Assembly (NCBI RefSeq): GCF_026342835.1
Contig: NZ_JAPEMI010000002.1
Location: 1,178,001 to 1,242,000, forward strand
Length of the DNA stretch: 64,000 nucleotides
DNA from: Streptomyces sp. NBC_00154
Lineage (GTDB): Bacteria; Actinomycetota; Actinomycetes; Streptomycetales; Streptomycetaceae
Direction of reading: 5' to 3'
The position numbers were made by a program, and so were the translations under genes. Position 1 is the first letter of the stretch. Each line of letters opens with the position of its first letter. The notes beneath the pieces were generated by a model. It ran no database searches. It saw only the letters and a program-made list of their open reading frames with translations, and had not been told where the DNA came from. Positions 53,548 to 61,774 of the stretch are shown here, piece after piece.

Positions 53548-53570
53548 CTTAATTCATTTCTTGATTTAAG
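53548..53570 (-). promoter_or_regulatory. AT-rich palindrome upstream of the GH16-GH18 operon
   Basis: On the minus strand: CTTAAATCA, 5 bases, TGAATTAAG; 8 of 9 positions are symmetric. It sits 76 bases before the GH16 start in an otherwise GC-rich spacer and is a good candidate operator for a sugar-responsive repressor. Confidence 0.5.
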
Positions 53571-53657
53571 TGTTGGCACGAGAGGGCGTCAAGGAGCTGG
53601 TACGGACCTTCTGTTGACGGACCGCACCACCGACGCGTTCAGGACTTGAACGCCACC

Positions 53658-54125
53658 TCATCGCTCGACCTCCAGGAACCTGCGGCGCCGCGGCCCCCGG
53701 TACAGCAGCGCCGTCCAGCCCAGCCGTCCCAGCGCGGCCGCACACCGGGTCAGCTCGGCCTCTTCCTCGTGCGCGGCGCCGCTGCCCGGCGGACCGAGCC
53801 ACTCCACCCGTACGCTGCCGGGCGCCTCGCCCTCCTGCACGCGATACCCGGAGGCGACCCGCTGCCCGGACGCGTCGACGGCCGACGGAAGGCGGCCGTC
53901 CGCCTCCAGCGCCAGGGACACCGCCCGTACCGCTTGACGGAGCTCCCACTCCGCCGGCACGCCCTCCGGGTCCTGTCGGCCGGTGTTGGTCAGCCGCCGG
54001 ATCTGCAGCAGCCCCTCGAACGCCGTCCGTACCGACGCGGCACGCTTCTCCGCAGGACCCGGGGGCAACGGGCCGTCCCCGGTGGCCGGTTCGAACCCGG
54101 TGTCATGGCCGTTCCCGCCGCTCAT
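53658..54125 (-). CDS. conserved hypothetical protein
   Basis: 155 aa from ATG 54125 (AAGGGG six bases before), which excludes 26 weak upstream codons. Helical centre RTAFEGLLQIRRLTNTGRQD, EWELRQAVRAVSLALEADGR; the C-terminal VRVEWLGPPGSG, EEEAELTRCAAALGRLGWTA, LLYRGPRRRRFLEV suggests a small alpha/beta fold. No family assigned. It ends before the GH16 promoter and is tandem with the FAD oxidase gene. Confidence 0.7.
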   Translation of the reverse strand: MSGGNGHDTGFEPATGDGPLPPGPAEKRAASVRTAFEGLLQIRRLTNTGRQDPEGVPAEWELRQAVRAVSLALEADGRLPSAVDASGQRVASGYRVQEGEAPGSVRVEWLGPPGSGAAHEEEAELTRCAAALGRLGWTALLYRGPRRRRFLEVER

Positions 54126-54209
54126 CCGCGTCCCCTTCACCCGTACGTACTCCTGCCAGTTTGCGTCGCCCCACTGACAGCGGACCGCGCCCAACCGGCC
54201 CACCGGCCG

Positions 54210-55607
54210 CTACACCGCTGAGGCGGGCCCCGAGCCGAGCACCTTTCCGGGATTCAGGATTCCGTGCGGGTCCAGGGCCGCCTTCACCGCGTGATGCATC
54301 CCGAGCACCGCGGGCCCCAGCTCCTTGTCCATACCGCGCATCTTCAGCAGTCCCACCCCGTGCTCGCCCGTGACCGTTCCACCGAGGGCGATCGCATCGT
54401 CGAGGATGTCCTCGAAGGCCAACTGGGCGCGCGCACGCGCAGCCTCGTCACCGGGCGGCGTGATGATCAGCGGGTGCAGATTGCCGTCACCGGCATGCGC
54501 GATATTGGCCACCAGAATGTCGTGCCGGGCCGAGGTCCTCTCGATCCGGGCCAACATTTCCGGCACCGCGGTCCGTGGCACGCAGACATCCTCGGTGAGC
54601 ACCGGACCGAGCCGCTCCAGCGCCGGATAGGCCAGCCGTCGCGCCTGGAACAGCGCGTCCGCTTCTTGCTGATCCGTGGAGACCACAGCCCATGTGGCGC
54701 CCGCCCGCTCGAAGCAGTCCCGGACCAGGTCGGCCTCGGCGTCGCCCTCGGCGCCTGGGGTGTCGACCCGGCCGAGCAGCACCACATCCGCGTCGGCGGA
54801 CAGCCCCATCTTCATCCAGGCGTCGACGGCGGCGAGGCAGTGACGGTCGACCAGTTCGAGCGCCGACGGGATCACGCCCGACGCGGTCACAGCGGTCACC
54901 GCCTCACCCGCGGCGACCACCGAAGCGAAGTATCCGGCCACGGTCCGCTCTTGCGGCCGCGCCGGACGCAGCCGCACCGTGATCTCCGTGATCACACCGA
55001 GCGTGCCCTCGGAGCCGACCATCAGCCCCGCGAGGTCGTACCCGGCGACGCCCTTCGCGGTACGGCGGCCCAGCGACACCACCTCGCCGAGTCCGTTGAC
55101 CACTTCGAGGCCGAGCACATAGTCACGCGTCACGCCGTACTTGACGCAGCACATCCCCCCGGCGTTCGTCGCGACATTCCCGCCGATCGTCGACCAGGGC
55201 GAGCTTGCGGGATCCGGCGGATACCAGAGCCCGAGCTCCGCGCAGGCCGCCCGCAGGTCGTCATTGACCACACCGGGCTGGACGACGGCCAGCCGCTCCG
55301 CGGCGTCGATGTGCACGATCCGGTTCATGTCCTCGAAGGACAGCACGATCGCCCCAGCGACAGCGTTCGCGCCGCCGGACAGACCGGTGCCCGCACCGCG
55401 CGGCACCACCGGGATGCGATGCGTCAGACAGTGCCGTACCACATCCCGTACCTCTTCGGTGCTCTGCGGACGCACGACCGCGATGGGTGTTCCGTACGGG
55501 GCCCACTCGGCCTCGTCGTGCTGATACCGGGCGAGTCCGGCCGGATCGGTGAGCACCCGCCGGGCCGGGATGCTGTCGACTGGTGTGTTCGCCACGTCGG
55601 TGGCCAC
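54210..55607 (-). CDS. FAD-linked oxidase, GlcD (glycolate oxidase subunit) type
   Basis: 465 aa. N-terminal FAD_binding_4 domain: VVRPQSTEEVRDVVRHCLTH, IPVVPRGAGTGLSGGANAVA, WSTIGGNVATNAGGMCCVKY, GLMVGSEGTLGVITEI. C-terminal FAD-oxidase domain: NIAHAGDGNLHPLII and TGEHGVGLLKM. It should oxidise a 2-hydroxy acid such as glycolate or D-lactate; the exact substrate is not deducible. GGAGG touches GTG 55607, so GTG 55595 may be the real start. Confidence 0.9.
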   Translation of the reverse strand: MATDVANTPVDSIPARRVLTDPAGLARYQHDEAEWAPYGTPIAVVRPQSTEEVRDVVRHCLTHRIPVVPRGAGTGLSGGANAVAGAIVLSFEDMNRIVHIDAAERLAVVQPGVVNDDLRAACAELGLWYPPDPASSPWSTIGGNVATNAGGMCCVKYGVTRDYVLGLEVVNGLGEVVSLGRRTAKGVAGYDLAGLMVGSEGTLGVITEITVRLRPARPQERTVAGYFASVVAAGEAVTAVTASGVIPSALELVDRHCLAAVDAWMKMGLSADADVVLLGRVDTPGAEGDAEADLVRDCFERAGATWAVVSTDQQEADALFQARRLAYPALERLGPVLTEDVCVPRTAVPEMLARIERTSARHDILVANIAHAGDGNLHPLIITPPGDEAARARAQLAFEDILDDAIALGGTVTGEHGVGLLKMRGMDKELGPAVLGMHHAVKAALDPHGILNPGKVLGSGPASAV

Positions 55608-55777
55608 CTCCTACAACGATGCAAGCCTCCATCATCGCGCGCACCGCTGCCGGCCTGCGCCGGGAGGGGGCCCGGGCACCCGTGAAGTGAGGCTGTCCAT
55701 CCGCGTGCGCCTCGGTCTGGGGACCTCGGTAGGCTCGACCGTCCAGGCACTCCGTACACCAGAGGATCCAACGCACC

Positions 55778-56650
55778 GTGTCCGACAACGCCCGAGGCTC
55801 CGGCGCCGACCGCACCACCGACCGCACCGAGCTGCGCGGCGACGACCGTGCCGCCCTGCGGGCCGACTGCGCGAACTGCTTCGGGCTGTGCTGCGTCGCG
55901 CTGACCCTGACCCGGTCGGCGGACTTCGCGGTCAACAAGGACGCCGGGCAGCCCTGCCACAATCTGCAGGACGACTTCCGCTGCGGTATTCACACCGAAC
56001 TGCGGAGCCAGGGCTTCCCCGGCTGCACGGTGTACGACTGCTTCGGCGCCGGCCAGAAGGTCTCCCAGGAGACGTTCGACGGACAGGACTGGCGGCGGGC
56101 CCCGCAGACCGCCCAGCAGATGTTCCAGGTGTTCCCGGTCATGCGACAGCTCCACGAACTGCTCTGGTACCTCACCGAAGCCCTGACACTGCACGCGGCC
56201 CGCCCCCTCCACGGCGAGATACGACGCGCCCTCGACACGACCGAACGTCTCACGCACGTCGCCCCCGATGCGTTCGCCGACCTCGATGTCGCCGGACACA
56301 GGGACGACGTCGCCGCGCTGCTGCTGCGGACCAGCGAACTCGTACGGGCCGGCGCCCCCCGCAAGAAGAAGCGGAACCACCGCGGCGCCGACCTCATGGG
56401 CGCCCAGCTCAAGGGCGCCGACCTGCAGGGGGCCGACCTGCGCGGCGCTTATCTCATCGCCGCCGACCTCACCGGCGCCGACCTGCGTCTGGCCGACCTC
56501 ATCGGCGCAGATTTCCGGGATGCCGAACTGTCGGGAGCCGACCTGACCGGGAGTCTGTTTCTCACACAGGCACAGATAAACGCGGCGCGGGGCGACGCTG
56601 CCACGAAGCTCCCGCCGTCGCTCAGTCACCCCACGCACTGGGACAAGTGA
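55778..56650 (+). CDS. Cys-rich N-terminal domain plus pentapeptide repeats
   Basis: 290 aa from GTG 55778. The N-terminus has CANCFGLCC (CxxCxxxCC), then PCHNL, FRCGIH, GCTVYDCFG. This is the layout of putative iron/zinc-chelating YkgJ-like domains. A helical middle follows. From about 204 to 264 come pentapeptide repeats of the A(D/N)LxG type (GADLMGAQLKGADLQGADLR...), expected to form a short right-handed beta-helix. It is followed 113 bases later by a radical-SAM gene on the same strand, possibly one operon. Confidence 0.85.
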   Translation: MSDNARGSGADRTTDRTELRGDDRAALRADCANCFGLCCVALTLTRSADFAVNKDAGQPCHNLQDDFRCGIHTELRSQGFPGCTVYDCFGAGQKVSQETFDGQDWRRAPQTAQQMFQVFPVMRQLHELLWYLTEALTLHAARPLHGEIRRALDTTERLTHVAPDAFADLDVAGHRDDVAALLLRTSELVRAGAPRKKKRNHRGADLMGAQLKGADLQGADLRGAYLIAADLTGADLRLADLIGADFRDAELSGADLTGSLFLTQAQINAARGDAATKLPPSLSHPTHWDK

Positions 56651-56763
56651 CCGACGGCACCTGCCCCCCCCGGACGGCGTCGCGAACGGTTGACGTCCGT
56701 GGCTCGTTGCACAGTGTGGCGTACCGCAAGAACCTTCGACGCCCGGACCGAGGAGCCCCGCAC

Positions 56764-58137
56764 ATGCCCAGCCGCACCGACACCGGCCGCAGCGACCCCG
56801 GCGACCCCAGCCGCACCGACGCGAGCCGTACCCGCCTGATCGAGCAGCTCATGGAATGGTTCCCGCACGTGCCGCGGGAAGCCGTCGTCAAGGAGGACCT
56901 GCTGCGCGGCGGCGTGGCGTTCGACGAGTCCGCGCTCAGTGACAACGAGGACGGTGACGTCAAGCCGAAGTCATACTTCATCTTCTCCTTCGACCACGGC
57001 ACCCTGCCCGAGTTGGGCGCGGCCGCCCTGCGTCGTCCACCGGAGGAGATCGTGCTCACCGGAGGCCCGTACGAGCTGCGCCGCACGGTCGTGTCGGTAC
57101 GAGTGAACCCGGCGTCGCCGTACCGTGTCGCGGCCGACAAGGACGGCGCCCTGGGGCTGTACCTGGACGGAAGCCGGATCTCGGACGTTGGCCTGCCGCC
57201 GATGCCGGACTACTACCGGCACACGCTCGCCAACGGCAAGTCGGTGATGGAGGTCGCGCCCACCATCCAGTGGGGCTACCTCGTCTATCTGACGGTCTTC
57301 CGAGTCTGCCAGTACTTCGGCGCGAAGGAGGAGTGCCAGTACTGCGACATCAACCACAACTGGCGCCAGCACAAGGCGGCGGGACGCCCGTACACCGGTG
57401 TGAAGCCCGTCGAGGAAGTGCTGGAAGCGCTCGCCATCATCGACCGGTACGACACTGCGAAGACGTCCACCGCCTACACCCTCACCGGTGGCGCCATCAC
57501 ATCCCACATCGGCGGCCGCGACGAAGCCGACTTCTACGGGCAGTACGCCAAGGCCATCGAGGACGCCTTCCCCGGCCGCTGGATCGGCAAGGTTGTCGCG
57601 CAGGCCCTGCCGAAGGAGGACGTCCAGCGCTTCCACGACTACGGCGTCCAGATCTACCACCCCAACTACGAGGTGTGGGACCGCCGACTGTTCGAACTGT
57701 ACTGCCCCGGCAAGGAACGCTACGTCGGCCGTGACGAATGGCACCGCCGCATTCTGGACTCCGCCGAGGTCTTCGGTGCCCGGAACGTCATTCCCAACTT
57801 CGTGGCGGGCGTGGAGATGGCCGAGCCGTTCGGCTTCACGACGGTCGACGAGGCCATCGCCTCGACCACCGAGGGTCTGCGGTTCTTCATGTCGCACGGC
57901 ATCACCCCGCGGTTCACCACCTGGTGCCCGGAACCCACCACGCCGCTCGGGAAGACCAACCCGGACGGGGCACCACTGGAGTACCACATCAGATTGTTGG
58001 ACGCCTACCGCTCGACGATGGAGGAGTACGGGCTCACCTCGCCGCCCGGGTACGGTCCGCCCGGACCCGGGCGCGCCGTGTTCTCCGTCAGTTCGTTCAT
58101 GGACAGCCTGCCGGCCGCCCCGGACGACGGGCGGTAG
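56764..58137 (+). CDS. radical SAM protein with CX8CX2C cluster motif
   Basis: 457 aa from ATG 56764, AGGAG eight bases before; a longer upstream open frame is antisense/overlap and excluded. Cys182, Cys191 and Cys194 in VCQYFGAKEECQYCDI give CX8CX2C instead of the usual CX3CX2C. TAYTLTGGAITS supplies a GG-type SAM motif, and PLEYHIRLLDAYRSTMEEYG closes the protein. Similar spacing occurs in the MSMEG_0568-type radical-SAM group (recalled, not searched). The N-terminus has an extra domain of about 140 residues. Reaction unknown. Confidence 0.85.
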   Translation: MPSRTDTGRSDPGDPSRTDASRTRLIEQLMEWFPHVPREAVVKEDLLRGGVAFDESALSDNEDGDVKPKSYFIFSFDHGTLPELGAAALRRPPEEIVLTGGPYELRRTVVSVRVNPASPYRVAADKDGALGLYLDGSRISDVGLPPMPDYYRHTLANGKSVMEVAPTIQWGYLVYLTVFRVCQYFGAKEECQYCDINHNWRQHKAAGRPYTGVKPVEEVLEALAIIDRYDTAKTSTAYTLTGGAITSHIGGRDEADFYGQYAKAIEDAFPGRWIGKVVAQALPKEDVQRFHDYGVQIYHPNYEVWDRRLFELYCPGKERYVGRDEWHRRILDSAEVFGARNVIPNFVAGVEMAEPFGFTTVDEAIASTTEGLRFFMSHGITPRFTTWCPEPTTPLGKTNPDGAPLEYHIRLLDAYRSTMEEYGLTSPPGYGPPGPGRAVFSVSSFMDSLPAAPDDGR

Positions 58138-58411
58138 ACGCGAGGGGGCCAGGGACCGGGCAATGCCCGGACGGTGGGCGCCGGGTCGGTCAGCCGTCGG
58201 ACAACGCCCCTGCGCCGGGGGCACGTTCGCGTGCGACTTCGGCGAAGTCATCGCACCGAAAGCGTTGCACGTGCTGTCGGCCCGCGCCGGATTCGGGCGG
58301 CGCGCTACGAGCGGAATCGGAGGCAGAGGCGGTGGGCGCCGGCGAATACGGCCTTGGTGCCCGCCCCGCCCTGCCGACCGGGGGCACGCGTGTGGACGGG
58401 GGCTCGCCCCG

Positions 58412-59071
58412 TCAGGCGCGCCACTCGGCCGTACGTTCTGGGGAGGCCTCGGCGAGCGCCTTCGCGATGGTCTCGGCAGTGCCCCGGTTGCCGTAGACGG
58501 GAGTGCCCGGCTGCTGGCGCCAGGACTCGTCCAGACTGCCCGCATCCACTGTGTCGAAGCCCAGCTCGTCTATGAGGTCGCGCACGGTCTGCTTGGCGGC
58601 CGCGTCGTCACCGGCGACCGGCAGGGCCTGACGGGCGGGGCTGTCCTTCGGGAGAGCCTTGGAGAGGATGTCATCCGCGTAGGTCCCGTTGAACGCCTTG
58701 ATCACCGGGTGCCCGATCTGTTCCTCGGTCCACCTGCTCTCCGGCAGCCCGTCCTCGATGGCGGCGACACGGCCGTCGCGCTGCTGCGGGTAGTAGTTGC
58801 CGGTGTCGATGACCACGACGTCTTCCGCGGCCCCGTTCAGGAATCCGGCGGGCAGGTTCGGGACTGCCTTCACCGGAATGGTGATGACCACGACACGGGC
58901 GTCCTGTGCCGCCTCCGCCGCGGTGACCGGCGTGGCTCCGGTCTCCTCGGCAAGTGCGGTGAGCGTGTGCGGGCCGCGGGAGTTGGCGATGGACACCTCG
59001 TGGCCCAGCGCGGTGAAGCGCCTGGTGAGGTTGCCGCCGATGTTGCCCGCTCCGATGACTCCGATCTTCAT
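58412..59071 (-). CDS. NAD(P)-binding reductase (NADPH:F420 reductase-like)
   Basis: 219 aa from ATG 59071 (GAAGG eight bases before), which places the Rossmann motif MKIGVIGAGNIGG at the N-terminus as usual. HEVSIANSRGPHTL is the NADP-phosphate-binding loop, and VVVITIPVKAVPNLPAG, GHPVIKAFNGTYADDI follow the F420-dependent oxidoreductase family. It probably transfers hydride between NADPH and a cofactor or acts as a small ketone/imine reductase. Confidence 0.85.
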   Translation of the reverse strand: MKIGVIGAGNIGGNLTRRFTALGHEVSIANSRGPHTLTALAEETGATPVTAAEAAQDARVVVITIPVKAVPNLPAGFLNGAAEDVVVIDTGNYYPQQRDGRVAAIEDGLPESRWTEEQIGHPVIKAFNGTYADDILSKALPKDSPARQALPVAGDDAAAKQTVRDLIDELGFDTVDAGSLDESWRQQPGTPVYGNRGTAETIAKALAEASPERTAEWRA

Positions 59072-59262
59072 GGATCCGACCTTCCGATGGTGCGTGCGGT
59101 GTGCAATGCGGTCTTGCCGCTTCACCAACTCCATGGCGCCGGTACCTATTCCGGGTGGCCGGAAGACATTTCGCCCGGTGGGCCGGACGGGTGAGAACCG
59201 GCGGCTGCGGGCACGTACAGAACGAGAAACGGAACCAAAGAGCTCACTTGAAGGCGGAACCC

Positions 59263-59814
59263 ATGCTGCATGGCGTCGATGTCAGCTCGTATCAGTCGTC
59301 CTTCGACACGGATGGACTGGACTTCGTTTTCATCAAGGCCACCGAGGGCCGTTCGTACGTCAATCCGCATCTGGCCTCGCAGGTCAAGCGGGCGAGGGAC
59401 GCCTCATGCGTGGTCGGCTTCTATCACTTCCTGTGGCCGGGCAATCTCACGGCGCAGGCGGAGTACTTCGTGATCAAGGCCCCGGAGAAGGTTGGCGACC
59501 TGCTGGCCGTCGACTGGGAGGTGACCGGCGACGGAACGCACGCGACCAACGCCGAGAAGGACCGCTTCATCCGCGAGGTCAAGCGCCTCCGGCCGGACCA
59601 CAGGGTTCTGCTGTACTGCAACCGGCACTTCTGGCTGAATTACGACACCACGTCGTACGCCGGTGACGGCCTGTGGATCGCCGACTATGTGACCGCGGGC
59701 AAACCACGCATCAAGGCGACCTGGCGCATCCACCAGTACACCGACAACCCGCTCGACAAGGACGTGGCCGCGTTCGCTTCGCGCACCGCGATGCGCAACT
59801 GGGCCCGGCCCTAA
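59263..59814 (+). CDS. GH25 muramidase (lysozyme)
   Basis: 183 aa from ATG 59263 (AAGGCGG before it). The GH25 barrel shows GVDVSSYQ (Asp6), FVFIKATEGRSYVNPH, VGFYHFLWPGN, the catalytic pair Asp84/Glu86 in VDWEVTG, and the terminal WRIHQYTDNPLDKDVAAF. No signal peptide is present, so it may act inside, be released by lysis, or use a non-classical route. Cleaves peptidoglycan glycan chains. Confidence 0.9.
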   Translation: MLHGVDVSSYQSSFDTDGLDFVFIKATEGRSYVNPHLASQVKRARDASCVVGFYHFLWPGNLTAQAEYFVIKAPEKVGDLLAVDWEVTGDGTHATNAEKDRFIREVKRLRPDHRVLLYCNRHFWLNYDTTSYAGDGLWIADYVTAGKPRIKATWRIHQYTDNPLDKDVAAFASRTAMRNWARP

Positions 59815-60031
59815 GGGCGCCCGGCCGATCGGCCCGGCGATCGGGAGCCGCGCCGCCGCAGGCGCGTCCGCGTCCGCCGGACAAGTGAATACCGGCCATC
59901 GTGGCCGTCGGATCACGCCCACGGGCGGCCCGGTACATCGGCTCCCGCTCCGGCCGGTCGCACGCACCCGCGAGCGACGTGGCGCCAAGTCGCTGACCCG
60001 ATCCGCAGGCCCGGTGCGGCAGACTTCTTCG

Positions 60032-60301
60032 GTGACCACAACAGCGGCTCAACCACCACGAGACCGCGCGCTCGGGCGCGGCATCACGACCCTCATTCCG
60101 CAGGCCGAGACCGTCACTCCGGCGGAGCAGGCGGCCGCCGTGCTGGCCGGGATGCAGAGCGTTCCGGTACGCATCGGCGTGCTCCAGGCAGCCGTGGTGC
60201 TCCTGGAGGAACGGGTGCGTACGACAGAGGACGACACGGAGCGCAGAGCGGCGGCGACAACCGTGGCCATGCTCCGTGGCGCGATCTGCCAGGCCGGCTG
60301 A
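60032..60301 (+). CDS. small hypothetical protein
   Basis: 89 aa from GTG 60032 (TTTAAQPPRDRALGRGITTL, IPQAETVTPAEQAAAVLAGM, QSVPVRIGVLQAAVVLLEER). Soluble and helical, with no recognised domain. No ribosome-binding site is clear, so the start is uncertain; the frame is open from 59885. Confidence 0.5.
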   Translation: MTTTAAQPPRDRALGRGITTLIPQAETVTPAEQAAAVLAGMQSVPVRIGVLQAAVVLLEERVRTTEDDTERRAAATTVAMLRGAICQAG

Positions 60302-60380
60302 ACCGCCGCCATGTCAAGGCCCGGTGCGGATCGGCTTCTGCGGCTCGGTCCGCTTGCGAGGCCTGCTCGGCTTACTCGGA

Positions 60381-60510
60381 TCACTCCGGCCAGGGAGAAT
60401 CGAGGATCGTACGGACGAAGTCCCCGCGCTCGAAGCCCGGCACGTAATGCTCCAGCACGTCGGCCTTCATATTGCCGAAGGTCGTCTCCGGCTTCGGCCG
60501 GCAACCGCTC
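60381..60510 (-). pseudogene. HD-domain protein, C-terminal relic
   Basis: RPKPETTFGNMKADVLEHYV, PGFERGDFVRTILDSPWPE-stop matches the end of bacterial HD-domain phosphohydrolase-like proteins (HKPxTTFGNVKADVLE). The upstream part is absent; an IS5-type element begins just beyond, flanked by CTAG-containing repeats (GCCTAGAG). Confidence 0.65.
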
Positions 60511-60540
60511 GTCGCGTGGCAGTTCCCGCCTAGAGGACGC

Positions 60541-61716
60541 CTAGAGTTTGTCCCGTATGGGGTGGTACTTATCCCCTGGGAGGCATGTTGTGGAGCAGTT
60601 GGCTACCTGAGGCCAGAGCTCAGGACCAGGGCCCCCAGTTCTGGCTCTTACAACCTTGGGAGCGATTGAGTTCGGGGCGTGCTGGCCTGGCGGGTTGGCT
60701 GGTGGGTGATCAGCAGGCGGCCTGCCGGCTGAGCACCAGTTCGGTGCTCGCCTTGCGGCGGGTCGCCCGCCGGGCGGAGCGGTCAGAGACCAGGGTGGCG
60801 ATCGCGAGGTGGGTCTCGGCGTAGGTCTCGCGGCGGCCGGTGAACCGCTGCAGGGGCCGCCACTGCTTGTACTCGGCATTGGTGTGCTCCACGCAGATCC
60901 GCGCGGAGGACTGGCGGCGTCTCTGCTCGCGCCAGGCGTGGTGCTCGCCCAGCGGCGCGTCGTCCTTCGGTTTCTTCGGCGGGGCGCTGACCTGGCCGGG
61001 GAACTCGTTGGCCAGGCCCCGGTAGCCCTCGTCGACCTCGGCCTTGACCTTGGGGTGCCGGTGGAACTGCTCGGCGATGCCCTCGGTGCGCACGGCAGTC
61101 TGGTCGTGCATGCGGCCCGGCCGGACCACACCGCTGAACAGGGTGCGACCCTGCGGGTCACTGAAGGTGGTGGTCTTGATGGTGTTCTGCTTCTTCTTGC
61201 CGGAGACGAACGCCTTGCGGCCGGGGCGGTGGGCGCGGGGGCGTCGGACCTGCACTTCGGTGCCGTCGATGCGCAGGTCAACGCCCTCCGCGCCGGCGTA
61301 GGCGAACAGGTCCTCCAGCGTGCGCAGCCGGACCCCCGGCCGGTCCGGGACGGCGAAGCCGCGGGCCGCCAGCAGCGGGCGGACCTCGCGGATCGCTCCG
61401 GAGACGGTGGAGCGGTCCACTGCGTACAACTCGGCCAGAGCGGCGTGCGGGATCCCAAGCCGCAGGTGGACCAGCGTGACCAGGAGCCGGTCGACGAAGA
61501 CCAGGCGCTGCTTGGGCCCGGCGCCAGCCGCCCGCCTCCGGTCTCCGCCACGCCGCTCGTGTAGCGCCGACTCCCGCGCGGCCTGCCACCGGGGCGCGAG
61601 TTCTTTGAGTAACTCGCCGAAGTGTGCGCGCGGGACCCCGGACAGGGCAGGATGGGAACAGGCCGCACGGGCCCAGGTAAACCTCACAACTCACTCAACC
61701 CATACGGCCGTTCTCA
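60541..61716 (-). mobile_element. IS5-family (DDE_Tnp_4 type) element, ends approximate
   Basis: One transposase occupies 60710-61687. CCGTATGGG near 60556 and its inverse near 61700 may lie in the terminal repeats, but the match is short. I could not define exact ends or a target duplication. Confidence 0.6.
60710..61687 (-). CDS. IS5-family transposase (DDE_Tnp_4)
   Basis: 325 aa. The N-terminal HTH_Tnp_4-like region (LVFVDRLLVTLVHLRLGIPH, LAELYAVDRSTVSGAIREVR) precedes the DDE domain: VDLRIDGTEVQVRRPR (Asp), AEVDEGYRGLANEF (Asp) and ICVEHTNAEYKQWRPLQRFT (Glu). No disruption is visible. Related to the tail fragment at 44195-44345 only at family level. Confidence 0.88.
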   Translation of the reverse strand: MRFTWARAACSHPALSGVPRAHFGELLKELAPRWQAARESALHERRGGDRRRAAGAGPKQRLVFVDRLLVTLVHLRLGIPHAALAELYAVDRSTVSGAIREVRPLLAARGFAVPDRPGVRLRTLEDLFAYAGAEGVDLRIDGTEVQVRRPRAHRPGRKAFVSGKKKQNTIKTTTFSDPQGRTLFSGVVRPGRMHDQTAVRTEGIAEQFHRHPKVKAEVDEGYRGLANEFPGQVSAPPKKPKDDAPLGEHHAWREQRRRQSSARICVEHTNAEYKQWRPLQRFTGRRETYAETHLAIATLVSDRSARRATRRKASTELVLSRQAAC

Positions 61717-61774
61717 TGTCACGGGCCAGTGCCACAGCACTCTTGATCGTTTACTAAGTGGAGCCTAAGCTCCT

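Noticed and set aside
55549..56763. 405-codon extension of the radical-SAM frame
   Set aside because: It overlaps the FAD-oxidase start region and the pentapeptide gene in another frame and has Arg/Pro-rich shadow composition. AGGAG and ATG at 56764 give a clear true start.
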